Source of the DNA: Deltaproteobacteria bacterium
GTDB taxonomy: Bacteria > Desulfobacterota > Desulfobacteria > Desulfobacterales > BuS5
Direction: 5' to 3'
Assembly: GCA_021157555.1 (NCBI GenBank)
Contig: JAGGWL010000231.1
Location: 1 to 8,883 of the forward strand
DNA: 8,883 bases
Shown: in pieces, positions 1-7,093 of the stretch
How positions within the stretch are numbered: position 1 is the stretch's first letter
How the letters are laid out: each line of letters opens with the position of its first letter
Program-made: the position numbers and the translations under genes
Notes under the pieces: model-generated
Told to the model about the DNA's origin: nothing
Database searches by the model: none
What the model saw: the letters and a program-made list of their open reading frames with translations, nothing else

Positions 1-43
1 GCCAAATTTAAAAACGAGGATAAAATAACAGAGGAGATTTAGA

Positions 44-811
44 ATGGATATTAAAGGTAGTGTTGCAGTTATTACCGGAGGAGCTTCGGGTTTGGGTGAG
101 GCCACTCTCCGGTCATTTGTTAATAATAGAGCTAAAGTAGCAATTTTGGATTTTGATGATAAAAGAGGCTCTCAAATAGCAGATGAACTTGGAGATGCAG
201 TTGTTTTTTGTAAAACTGATGTTTCTGATGAAAAATCGGTTCAAAATGCAATCAATAAAACTGTAGAAAATTTTGGTGGAATTCAAATAGCTGTTAATTG
301 TGCTGGAGTGGGCCCCGCAGCTAAAGTTTTAAGCAAAAACGGTCCTCTGTCAATTTCTGATTTTAATAGAACAATACAGATTAATCTGATTGGCACCATG
401 AATGTTATACGTCTGGCTGCCGAACAGATGATGAAGACCACACCCAATGCAGATGGTGAAAAAGGCGTAGTGATCAATACCGCCTCAGTGGCTGCATTTG
501 AAGGTCAGATCGGTCAAGCTGCCTACACTGCTTCCAAAGCCGGCGTAGTTGGAATGACCTTGCCTATTGCCCGTGAATTTGCTGATTACGGTATCCGGGT
601 TCTGACCATTGCCCCTGGGCTGTTTGAAACTCCGATGCTTGCCGGCCTGCCGGAAAAAGCTCAGAAGGCTCTTGCAAATATGGTTCCTTTTCCGAAACGA
701 CTTGGTAAACCTTCTGAATATGCTATGCTTGCTAAACATATCGTTGAAAATCCAGTTTTGAATGGTGAAACCATCAGGTTGGATTCTGCCATTCGGATGG
801 CGGGAAAATAG
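44..811 (+). CDS. HSD10-like short-chain 3-hydroxyacyl-CoA dehydrogenase
   Basis: NAD-dependent short-chain dehydrogenase of 255 residues, a normal full length. The Rossmann glycine motif TGGASGLG is at residues 11-18. Asp36 at the end of the second strand suggests NAD rather than NADP. NCAG is at 85-88, and the catalytic set is Asn114, Ser148, Tyr161 and Lys165 (YTASK), all present. The C-terminal NGETIRLDSAIRM (240-252) and RLGKPSEYAML are typical of 3-hydroxyacyl-CoA dehydrogenase type 2 (HSD10), so oxidation of a 3-hydroxyacyl-CoA to the 3-oxoacyl-CoA is the likely reaction, in the cytoplasm. The start is supported by GAGGAG at 31-36, seven bases upstream. The thiolase that would use the product follows after 99 bases. 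BbsD of anaerobic toluene degradation is an alternative role. Family assignment is secure; the substrate is not. Confidence 0.93.
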   Translation: MDIKGSVAVITGGASGLGEATLRSFVNNRAKVAILDFDDKRGSQIADELGDAVVFCKTDVSDEKSVQNAINKTVENFGGIQIAVNCAGVGPAAKVLSKNGPLSISDFNRTIQINLIGTMNVIRLAAEQMMKTTPNADGEKGVVINTASVAAFEGQIGQAAYTASKAGVVGMTLPIAREFADYGIRVLTIAPGLFETPMLAGLPEKAQKALANMVPFPKRLGKPSEYAMLAKHIVENPVLNGETIRLDSAIRMAGK

Positions 812-843
812 TACTTGAACGAAAAGGCTATTAATCAATATAA

Positions 844-862
844 ACACAATCTGTTATTGTGT
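844..862 (+). other. Small hairpin in the dehydrogenase-thiolase gap
   Basis: ACACAAT (844-850) pairs perfectly with ATTGTGT (856-862) around a five-base CTGTT loop. It is followed by a short AT palindrome (862-871) but no real U tract. It lies in the 99-base gap between the dehydrogenase and thiolase genes. It could be a weak attenuator or an mRNA processing or stability site, or it could be chance in AT-rich DNA. Confidence 0.3.
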
Positions 863-910
863 ATTTAAATAAGAAACGAGAACGAAATAATTATTTAAAA
901 GGAGAATAAA

Positions 911-2077
911 ATGAGGGAAGTGGCAATTTTAGGTGTAGCCATGACCAAATTCGGAAATTCTGAAAAGACAAATATTGAAATGTTTGCCGAAGCAGGTCTG
1001 GGAGCTATTAAAAATTCTAACATTGAGGCCAAGGATCTTGAAGCCTTATTTTTCGGAAACTGTTTGGGAACATTTGAAGAGGGACAGATGCATATGGCCC
1101 CCTTTGCACATTCTGTTTTAGGAATGCCAATGTCCTCCCCAGCCACCAGATTTGAAGGAGCTTGCGCCACTGCTACAGTAGCTATTCGCCATGCATCCTT
1201 GCTGGTAGGTGCAGGAGTATATGACATGGTAATTGCAGGAGGTGCTGAAAGAACTACAGCCATGGGAACTCCTCTGGCAACCCGAACATTTGCCATGGGA
1301 TGCCATGCTCAATATGAAAGTCCCCTTGGGATTACATTCCCTGGAGTTTTTGGAATGGCAGCACATATGTATGCTAAAAAATATAATATTCCACTAAAAG
1401 AGTTAAAAAGAAATATGGCTGAAGTGGCTGTTAAAAATCATTTTCACGGAGCGAAAAACCCAAAAGCTCATTTTCAAAAGGAAATCACTGTAGAGAAAGT
1501 TCTTTCAGGTGGAATGGTTGCTGACCCATTGCAACTGCTTGATTGCTGTCCTTTTTCAGATGGCAGTGCAGCGGTAGTTATTACTTCGGCAGATAAAGCC
1601 AAACAACTTGTGGATAAACCCATTTATATTGCTGGAACAGGGCAGGCTTCTGCCGGTCCTTTATACTTGCAGCAGGATTTAACCCGGGTTAAAGCAAGAG
1701 AAATATCAATAAAAAAAGCTTATAAACAGGCCGGCATTGCTCCCAAGGATGTTGATTTGTGTGAATTGCACGACTGCTTTACTATCGCTGAAATTCTGGC
1801 TCTTGAAAGTATGGGCTTTTATGAATTCGGCAAGGCATATGACTCGGCAGCCAAGGGAGAAACCAGACTTGGTGGAAAAATGATAGTCAATCCTTCTGGT
1901 GGTCTAAAAGCCAAAGGCCATCCTATCGGGGCCACAGGTGCTGCCCAGGTTACAGAAGTAGTGGAACAATTAAGGGGAGAATCCGGTTCAAGGCAGGTAG
2001 AAGGTGCTAAAATAGGGGTGGTAGATACTCTGGGTGGCGATTATGGAACTGTTTGTAATATTATTTTAAGGAGCTAA
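911..2077 (+). CDS. SCP2-type thiolase (acetyl-CoA C-acyltransferase-like)
   Basis: Thiolase-superfamily protein of 388 residues, usual for the SCP2/lipid-transfer-type branch. The acyl-accepting cysteine is Cys85 in GACAT (83-87). The HDCF box (287-290) marks the SCP2-type branch, and the second active-site histidine is His337 in GHPIGATG (336-343). The C-terminus has a GGDYGTVCN stretch in place of the CxG of classical thiolases, which is normal for this branch. It should cleave a 3-oxoacyl-CoA with free CoA, or run in reverse as a condensation. Its partner is almost certainly the DUF35 protein encoded 3 bases downstream, because SCP2-type thiolases of this kind work with such Zn-ribbon/OB subunits, for example BbsB with BbsA. 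AAGGAG at 899-904, six bases before the ATG, supports the start. The true substrate (benzylsuccinate-like, branched or straight-chain acyl-CoA) is undetermined. Confidence 0.92.
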   Translation: MREVAILGVAMTKFGNSEKTNIEMFAEAGLGAIKNSNIEAKDLEALFFGNCLGTFEEGQMHMAPFAHSVLGMPMSSPATRFEGACATATVAIRHASLLVGAGVYDMVIAGGAERTTAMGTPLATRTFAMGCHAQYESPLGITFPGVFGMAAHMYAKKYNIPLKELKRNMAEVAVKNHFHGAKNPKAHFQKEITVEKVLSGGMVADPLQLLDCCPFSDGSAAVVITSADKAKQLVDKPIYIAGTGQASAGPLYLQQDLTRVKAREISIKKAYKQAGIAPKDVDLCELHDCFTIAEILALESMGFYEFGKAYDSAAKGETRLGGKMIVNPSGGLKAKGHPIGATGAAQVTEVVEQLRGESGSRQVEGAKIGVVDTLGGDYGTVCNIILRS

Positions 2078-2080
2078 ACC

Positions 2081-2482
2081 ATGAATGAAGAATGCACTTT
2101 TGAAGATTACCAAAAAAGTATGGCAGACAATAAAATTTTAGGGGTTCTATGTGCTGACTGTAATACTATTACGGCACCTCCGCAAGCTGTATGCCGCAAA
2201 TGCAGCAGTCCAAATCTTTCACCCAAAGAGCTTGGTAAAAATGCAACTCTCCAAACTTTTACTGTAATTAGAGTTGCCCCGGATGGAATGAATCCTCCTT
2301 ATATTGTAGCTCTTGCGGAAACCGATGATGGCCCATGGGTGATTGGCAATCTGATTGGGGTTGATCCGGACAAAACTGATCTGGAGCTTATTGGAAAAAG
2401 AGTCACCATGTCCAGCCAGCATACCAAAGGTAATCTTTATTCTCTTGCTGATTTTCATACCCTGACCTTTAGTTTGCAATAA
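2081..2482 (+). CDS. DUF35 Zn-ribbon/OB-fold protein, thiolase partner
   Basis: Small 133-residue protein with a rubredoxin-like zinc ribbon formed by Cys24, Cys27, Cys38 and Cys41 (two CxxC pairs), followed by an OB-fold region of about residues 50-125, the layout and length of the DUF35 family. Family members form complexes with SCP2-type thiolases; BbsA is the Zn-finger subunit of the benzoylsuccinyl-CoA thiolase, and archaeal relatives bridge acetoacetyl-CoA thiolase and HMG-CoA synthase. The gene starts 3 bases after the thiolase stop, and its ribosome binding site AAGGAG (2068-2073) lies inside the last thiolase codons, so the two are probably translationally coupled in a fixed ratio. 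It is the last gene of the rightward operon. The family call is strong; the complex is inferred from context. Confidence 0.9.
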   Translation: MNEECTFEDYQKSMADNKILGVLCADCNTITAPPQAVCRKCSSPNLSPKELGKNATLQTFTVIRVAPDGMNPPYIVALAETDDGPWVIGNLIGVDPDKTDLELIGKRVTMSSQHTKGNLYSLADFHTLTFSLQ

Positions 2483-2488
2483 TCATTA

Positions 2489-2531
2489 TTTTTTGCTCGC
2501 TTCCAAGTCTTGTTTGGAAACGAGCAAAAAA
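2489..2531. repeat. Strong hairpin between convergent genes, reversed T/A polarity
   Basis: GCTCG (2495-2499) pairs with CGAGC (2521-2525), and TTCCAA (2501-2506) pairs with TTGGAA (2514-2519) across a single C/A mismatch, with a seven-base loop. T6 (2489-2494) precedes the stem and an A tract (2526-2533) follows it, so the paired stem can extend further. Its place between two convergent operons suggests a 3'-end element for both. An ordinary bidirectional terminator has A before and T after the stem; here the order is the opposite on both strands, so factor-independent termination is not obvious. Confidence 0.6.
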
Positions 2532-2565
2532 AAGCACACGAAATTTTTATATAAAACCTTCAGCC

Positions 2566-3762
2566 TTATTCAGCATGGAGGAGCATTTGTTTTTCTTTAT
2601 TAAAATTATTTGTGTTAATTATAAAAAGGGTAATCCCGATCAGCATGACAACAGCACCCAGAGTGAAAGCCTGACTTAGCTGAAAATATTCCATCATCAA
2701 ACCTGCGAGAAATGCTCCTGCCAGCATACCGGAACTGTGCGCCATGGTTACCAGACCCATAACCGAGCCCATTGAACGAAGCCTTCCCCCTTTGATGACT
2801 ATCATTGCCATCAATGCCGGCATGGAGATCCCACCGCCAAGACCGAAAAGTGCATTAGCAATAAAAAGACCGCTGAACCCATTTGCCCAGGTAAAGGAGA
2901 AGAGACCATAGATGCTGATAATCCCTCCGATAAAAATCATAATTTTTTTATTTATTCTGTCTGCAAGATAGCCCATGGGGATATGCATCACTCCGCTGGT
3001 CATCACTCCTATCATCACCAGAATTCCTATTAATGAAGTGGAGAGCGAAAATTTGGAATCTGCAAAAATAGGAAGAAATCCCCATATAATTCCAATACAG
3101 GTTGTATAACAAAATCTAAAAAAAGCGAGTCCGATAATATCCTGATCTTTAAGAAGAAGCTTCCATTTTATCGGTTTTTTTATCTGGCAGATGATTTTTT
3201 CTGATTTTACAGGCGGAAGCAGAAAAAGACTTAAAAAGAATCCTGTAAGGGCAAGTAAACCCATGCAGATAAAAGCGCCATTAATAGTAAAAGCGTCATT
3301 AACTGTACCTCCTATTAAAGGCCCGATACTGAGACCGATAAATACCGACATGTTAAATAATCCCATGACCCAGCCTTCTTTGCCTTCAGGTGTAATGTCA
3401 CCCACATACGCCTGGGTTACAGGCATTATCATTGCTGACCCTATACCTTGCAAAATGCGTACAAAAATAAGTGCGTTTATGCTGTTTGCAAACAAGAATG
3501 CTACGGAGACCAGAGCATAGGCCAGGAGACCTGATACAATAATATTTTTGCGTCCTTTTTTATCGGACAGTCTGCCAAAAAATGGGAGCAGGAGAGTTCT
3601 CGAAAATGAGAATGCGCCGAATATAGCCGCTATGTAAAAACCTCCTGCGCCATGGTTATGAGCGTATATCGGCAGCAGCGGGACAACAATCCCTACTCCT
3701 GTTACAGACGCAAAGATTGAGCAAAAAAGGGTGCAAAAAATTTTTTTATCAAGATTAATCAT
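2566..3762 (-). CDS. MFS transporter, DHA1-type exporter
   Basis: Polytopic membrane protein of 398 residues, typical for a 12-helix major facilitator. Motif A, GRLSDKKGRK, is at 63-72 with a second-half copy GYLADRINKK at 264-273. The antiporter motif C form GLSIGPLIGG is at 143-152, pointing to the DHA1 drug/proton antiporter branch rather than an importer. It would sit in the inner membrane and export an unknown small compound. Its ATG (3762-3760) overlaps the TGA of the upstream radical SAM gene as ATGA, and no clear ribosome binding site precedes it (only AAAGAA), so it depends on translational coupling. This ties its substrate to the radical SAM protein, though only by inference. It ends the leftward gene series, just before the convergent hairpin. 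Confidence 0.9.
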   Translation of the reverse strand: MINLDKKIFCTLFCSIFASVTGVGIVVPLLPIYAHNHGAGGFYIAAIFGAFSFSRTLLLPFFGRLSDKKGRKNIIVSGLLAYALVSVAFLFANSINALIFVRILQGIGSAMIMPVTQAYVGDITPEGKEGWVMGLFNMSVFIGLSIGPLIGGTVNDAFTINGAFICMGLLALTGFFLSLFLLPPVKSEKIICQIKKPIKWKLLLKDQDIIGLAFFRFCYTTCIGIIWGFLPIFADSKFSLSTSLIGILVMIGVMTSGVMHIPMGYLADRINKKIMIFIGGIISIYGLFSFTWANGFSGLFIANALFGLGGGISMPALMAMIVIKGGRLRSMGSVMGLVTMAHSSGMLAGAFLAGLMMEYFQLSQAFTLGAVVMLIGITLFIINTNNFNKEKQMLLHAE

Positions 3763-5021
3763 TTAAAGTGTTCTTTGGGAGGATTAAAATAACCATATTT
3801 TAAATCGGGAAACCTTTTTTTAATTCTGCTTAACAAGGTTTTAACGCCGGCGGGCATGCTATGAGGTGAAGTGCTATGCATCCTTTCCACGTATCTGATC
3901 GGATCAAAGTTAAGATTTCGCCATTGTATCATGTTAACCGGATATTGTTCCATAAATCCGGTCAGGGCTTCCAGTTCTTCCGGAGTATCTGTAAAACCAG
4001 GGCAGTTTAAATAGTTAAGAGATATAAATTTCCCTTTTTTCAGGACTATATCCATACTCTTTTTTACATCTGAAAAAGAATAATCAACTGGCCGGAAATA
4101 AGCTGTATAGCATTTTGGTTGAAAACTGTTAATACTGATGCGTATACTATCAAGACCTGCGTTTATAAGCCGCTTAACAGCATCCGGTTTGCTTCCGTTT
4201 GTATTTACGTTGATTGTACCTTTTGTGGTGCTTGAACGGATTATTTTTATAGCCTCTTCGATTACATCGGCAACCATAAGTGGATCACCTTCACAGCCTT
4301 GACCAAAGCTGACAATACTATTGTTGACACGATTAATATGTGTAATGGCTATTTCTGCTATTTCCTCTGGTGAAGGGGTGAAGGCTATCCGGTCCTGGCT
4401 GCATGGAACATGGCTGTTTTTTTGTAAAGAAAGGCATCCCAAACATCTGGCGTTGCAATATTGAGAAGTCGGCAAAGGTGCTTCAAAGCGGCTTAAAAAA
4501 AAATTTTTACCGGCCGGGCATCCATACTCCAGGGCGCATTTTTCAAGATGCTTGCGTAACCTGTTGGCAGGCATCTTTTTTCTCATTTTTTTGACTCCAC
4601 TGACCACATCCTCATACTTCATTAACCTGAGGTCCTGACGTTTTTCGCTATCTACAAGAATAGCCGCAGACCTGAAAGCGTCTTTGCTCCAGCCGGCCGC
4701 TCCGTATGAAAAAAGGGGCAGGTAGTCGGCGGATTTATTCTCCTGATAAGCGCTAACATAGGATATTACATATCCTGGAGAGTTAAATGCTGCCACTGGG
4801 AATAGCGGTTTGCCTGGTTCAAAGGGGTTTTCATGCAGTGTTTCAAGCCTTTTTTTGCTGATATTATACAGGACAGGCTTTCTGTCAGGAAGCAGCATAA
4901 GTTCGCTGCCATAAGGCATCTTAATGGTATTGTTTGTATCCAGCGGAACAAATGATGAACCTGCCATTCCGACTGCTGCATAACCTTCAAGATCGAAAAT
5001 TTCACCATTCTGATTAGCCAC
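3759..5021 (-). CDS. Radical SAM protein of uncharacterised family
   Basis: Protein of 420 residues from the annotated GTG start. The [4Fe-4S]/SAM motif is CNARCLGC at 189-196 (Cys189, Cys193, Cys196; CxxxCxxC). SFGQGCEGDP (238-247) stands where the GGE-type SAM-binding motif is expected, and NVNTNGS (271-277) follows. An N-terminal domain of about 180 residues, with PYGSELMLLPDRKPV (36-50), precedes the radical core. Extra cysteines at 162, 168, 207 and 243 could bind another metal centre. I recognise this layout as a family seen in deltaproteobacteria but know no assigned reaction. The GTG has no ribosome binding site, and the frame continues upstream without a stop to 5085; an ATT at 5066 with AAGGG eight bases before it is a good alternative, giving about 435 residues. 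It overlaps the MFS exporter gene by 4 bases. Confidence 0.88.
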   Translation of the reverse strand: MANQNGEIFDLEGYAAVGMAGSSFVPLDTNNTIKMPYGSELMLLPDRKPVLYNISKKRLETLHENPFEPGKPLFPVAAFNSPGYVISYVSAYQENKSADYLPLFSYGAAGWSKDAFRSAAILVDSEKRQDLRLMKYEDVVSGVKKMRKKMPANRLRKHLEKCALEYGCPAGKNFFLSRFEAPLPTSQYCNARCLGCLSLQKNSHVPCSQDRIAFTPSPEEIAEIAITHINRVNNSIVSFGQGCEGDPLMVADVIEEAIKIIRSSTTKGTINVNTNGSKPDAVKRLINAGLDSIRISINSFQPKCYTAYFRPVDYSFSDVKKSMDIVLKKGKFISLNYLNCPGFTDTPEELEALTGFMEQYPVNMIQWRNLNFDPIRYVERMHSTSPHSMPAGVKTLLSRIKKRFPDLKYGYFNPPKEHFK

Positions 5022-5087
5022 AATGGCAGTTATAAGTTTGTTTTCTCTATTTTTTGTTTTTATAATACTTTTTGCCCTTATTCCTTA

Positions 5088-5378
5088 TCAAGGTTTGAAT
5101 TTTAATATAATATCATCTTTGCCGATCATACCTAATTCGCGCCTAACCACAGCCTCAATATAATCCTGATCATGCTTTAAACGTTCAATTTCGCGATACA
5201 AAGCCAGATTATGGCTTTGTATTATATTATTTTTTTTAATAATCATGACCCGTTTTTTTTTGGCCAGGTTCAATTCAAGGAAACCGTTACTTCCAAATAT
5301 GGCAGACAGTAGCAATGCAATGAGAAAGCAGATTATTACAGGCACAAAGATTTTTTTTGATCCGTTCAATTTTTTCAT
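5088..5378 (-). CDS. FtsB/DivIC-like septum formation protein
   Basis: Small 96-residue bitopic protein. A short positive N-terminus precedes a single membrane helix (about residues 10-28). A coiled-coil stretch (about 32-70) follows, ending in EIERLKHDQDYIEAVVRRELG, then a short tail with GKDDIILKF. The pattern of coil, LK-D--YIE and -RRELGMI is the signature of FtsB/DivIC, which joins FtsL and FtsQ in the divisome and activates septal wall synthesis. Length fits the family. No Shine-Dalgarno sequence precedes the ATG; instead a five-codon frame (5397-5380) ends one base before it. The gene lies 24 bases after the helicase stop and 66 bases before the radical SAM GTG, so co-transcription is likely. 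Family call is confident; the exact ftsB name is by similarity only. Confidence 0.87.
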   Translation of the reverse strand: MKKLNGSKKIFVPVIICFLIALLLSAIFGSNGFLELNLAKKKRVMIIKKNNIIQSHNLALYREIERLKHDQDYIEAVVRRELGMIGKDDIILKFKP

Positions 5379-5379
5379 A

Positions 5380-5397
5380 TTATGAACGATTTAACAT
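5380..5397 (-). CDS. Possible five-codon leader ORF before ftsB-like gene
   Basis: An ATG at 5397-5395 opens the frame MLNRS and stops with TAA at 5382-5380, one base before the ftsB-like ATG. A GGA sits about eight bases upstream, inside the last helicase codons. Because the ftsB-like gene lacks its own ribosome binding site, reinitiation after this micro-frame could deliver ribosomes to it. Very short frames arise easily by chance, so this is tentative. Confidence 0.2.
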   Translation of the reverse strand: MLNRS

Positions 5398-5402
5398 CTG
5401 TT

Positions 5403-6995
5403 TTATCCATTTTTATTAGCATGGGTAATCAATGGCTTATGCCCTTTTTCTTTAAAGCTGAAAATAATTTTTTCTGCTTTATCAAAAGGAACAGTTATAA
5501 AAGAAAATTTGTCCATGACCTGTATATCACTGATCTGTTTTGACTTAACTGAGACTTTGCTCATAATCAGCGCAACAAGTTTTTTGGCATTAATCTTGTC
5601 TTTCTTGCCAATTGCGGCAAAAAGTCTTGTTTTACCGTGTGTATCAAGTCTCTTTTCTTTTGTACCACCATACTCTTTTATTTTACCATAAACATCGGGA
5701 TTGAGTTCTTCTTCAAAACAATAGTTAAGTATAGAAGCCAATATTTCTGTTGGATTATTATCCCCAAGCATTTTTTTAGCCCAGTTGTAATATTTGGTAT
5801 CAACCTTATTTTCAAGAATTGTAGTCAGCTCATCATATATCTTTTTTTCTTTGGCTTTGATAATATCTTGTACTTTTGGTAATTTTGATTTTTTAATATT
5901 AGTTTTGGCTATCCGCTGTATGAACATCAGGCGCTTATGCTCACTATGCGTAATAAACGTAATAGCGGTGCCCTCATTCCCGGCCCTTCCTGTGCGGCCT
6001 ATTCTATGAACATACGACTCCGGTTCCTGAGGTAGTGAATAGTTTATAACGTGGCTGAGGTTGTTAACATCAATTCCACGTGCTGCAACATCTGTTGCTA
6101 CAAGAATATTGACTCTTTGTTTCTTGAATTTTCCTAAAGTTCTTTCTCTTTGCGCCTGTGAAATATCTCCATGTATAGATTCTGCCTCATATCCTCTATC
6201 TACTAAATGGGATGCAACAGAATCAACATCATTCTTTGTTCTGCAAAAAATTAAACCGTAAAAATCATCTTCAATATCAATTATCCTGCATAGTGCCTCA
6301 AATTTGTCAGAGGCTTTTACCTCAAAGTATATTTGCTCCGTCAGATTAGGTGTCATTTGTTTTTTCTTAACTGCAAGCAGCTCATAACCGTCCATGTATT
6401 TGTGTGCAAGATCCTTGATTCTTCCCGGTATTGTTGCAGAAAATAATAACGTTTTTTTGACAGGATTTGTATGCTTCATTATTTCTTCCATATCTTCGAT
6501 AAATCCCATATTTAGCATTTCATCTGCTTCATCAAGTATCAGGTGCTGAATTTTTCCAAGCTTTAGAGTTTTTCTTTTAATATGATCAATGACTCTGCCA
6601 GGAGATCCAACTACAATATGCACACCTTTTTTCAGTCTGCTCAACTGCTGAATAATAGATTGGCCGCCATATATTGGTACTATTTTGATATTCTTCTTCC
6701 CTTTGAGTGAATTGATCTCTTCTGATACCTGAATAGCCAACTCTCGTGTAGGAACCAAAATTAGTGCCTGAACTGTTTTGGAATCCGGGTTAATCATTTC
6801 TATCAAAGGTAATCCAAATGCTGCTGTTTTGCCTGTACCTGTTTGGGCCTGTGCTATGATATTTGTATCATTTCTTAGCATTACAGGAATAGTCATAGCC
6901 TGAATTTCGGTTGGCTCTTCAAAACCCTTTTCATTAATTGCGTCCAGTGTTTTTGCTGAAAGTCCAAAATCATTAAATGTTTTTTTGTTTGTCAT
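5403..6995 (-). CDS. DEAD-box ATP-dependent RNA helicase with DbpA-type RNA-binding domain
   Basis: Cytoplasmic RNA helicase of 530 residues with all core motifs: Q motif (Phe7, GFEEPTEIQ 24-32), Walker A AQTGTGKT (50-57), PTRELA (82-87), DEAD (155-158), SAT (186-188), ARGID (305-309) and HRIGRTGR (330-337). After a helical linker, residues about 456-518 match the DbpA/CsdA RNA-binding domain, placing it in the DeaD/CsdA/DbpA group that acts in ribosome assembly, mRNA turnover and cold adaptation. Whether it is DeaD/CsdA or DbpA proper cannot be settled. A purine-rich AAGAGAG (7007-7001) precedes the ATG. The 98-base gap upstream (6996-7093) is AT-rich and may hold its own promoter: GATAAT is present at 7021-7016, but I could not find a well-spaced -35 box. 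The ftsB-like gene follows after 24 bases. Confidence 0.95.
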   Translation of the reverse strand: MTNKKTFNDFGLSAKTLDAINEKGFEEPTEIQAMTIPVMLRNDTNIIAQAQTGTGKTAAFGLPLIEMINPDSKTVQALILVPTRELAIQVSEEINSLKGKKNIKIVPIYGGQSIIQQLSRLKKGVHIVVGSPGRVIDHIKRKTLKLGKIQHLILDEADEMLNMGFIEDMEEIMKHTNPVKKTLLFSATIPGRIKDLAHKYMDGYELLAVKKKQMTPNLTEQIYFEVKASDKFEALCRIIDIEDDFYGLIFCRTKNDVDSVASHLVDRGYEAESIHGDISQAQRERTLGKFKKQRVNILVATDVAARGIDVNNLSHVINYSLPQEPESYVHRIGRTGRAGNEGTAITFITHSEHKRLMFIQRIAKTNIKKSKLPKVQDIIKAKEKKIYDELTTILENKVDTKYYNWAKKMLGDNNPTEILASILNYCFEEELNPDVYGKIKEYGGTKEKRLDTHGKTRLFAAIGKKDKINAKKLVALIMSKVSVKSKQISDIQVMDKFSFITVPFDKAEKIIFSFKEKGHKPLITHANKNG

Positions 6996-7093
6996 TCTTT
7001 CTCTCTTTATTAATTATTATCTATTTTCTTTAACAAATACAAAGATACATTATCAAAGTATTAGCAGAAGAGCATTAGATTTTTTTATTTCGT

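Noticed and set aside
1..42. Possible tail of an upstream gene
   Set aside because: One frame is open from the edge to TAG at 40-42 and another ends at TAA 26-28, so an upstream gene could end here, but 13 codons or fewer cannot be told from chance.
121..660. GC shift within the dehydrogenase gene (AT-rich first part, GC-richer middle)
   Set aside because: The change is gradual and modest, the protein is intact and collinear with its family, so a recombination breakpoint is not supported.
485..1366. Long antisense frames opposite the dehydrogenase and thiolase genes
   Set aside because: Both + strand genes carry complete family motifs; the - strand frames show no domain and no ribosome binding site, so they are shadows.
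2545..2556. Perfect 12-base palindrome TTTTATATAAAA in the convergent gap
   Set aside because: It is pure A/T, too weak for a terminator stem, and such palindromes are expected by chance in AT-rich spacers.
7016..7043. Candidate helicase promoter (GATAAT with TTTGTA or TTGTAT)
   Set aside because: The -10-like box is good, but the -35 candidates are poor and the 15-16 base spacing is short; in such AT-rich DNA this is not enough to call a promoter.
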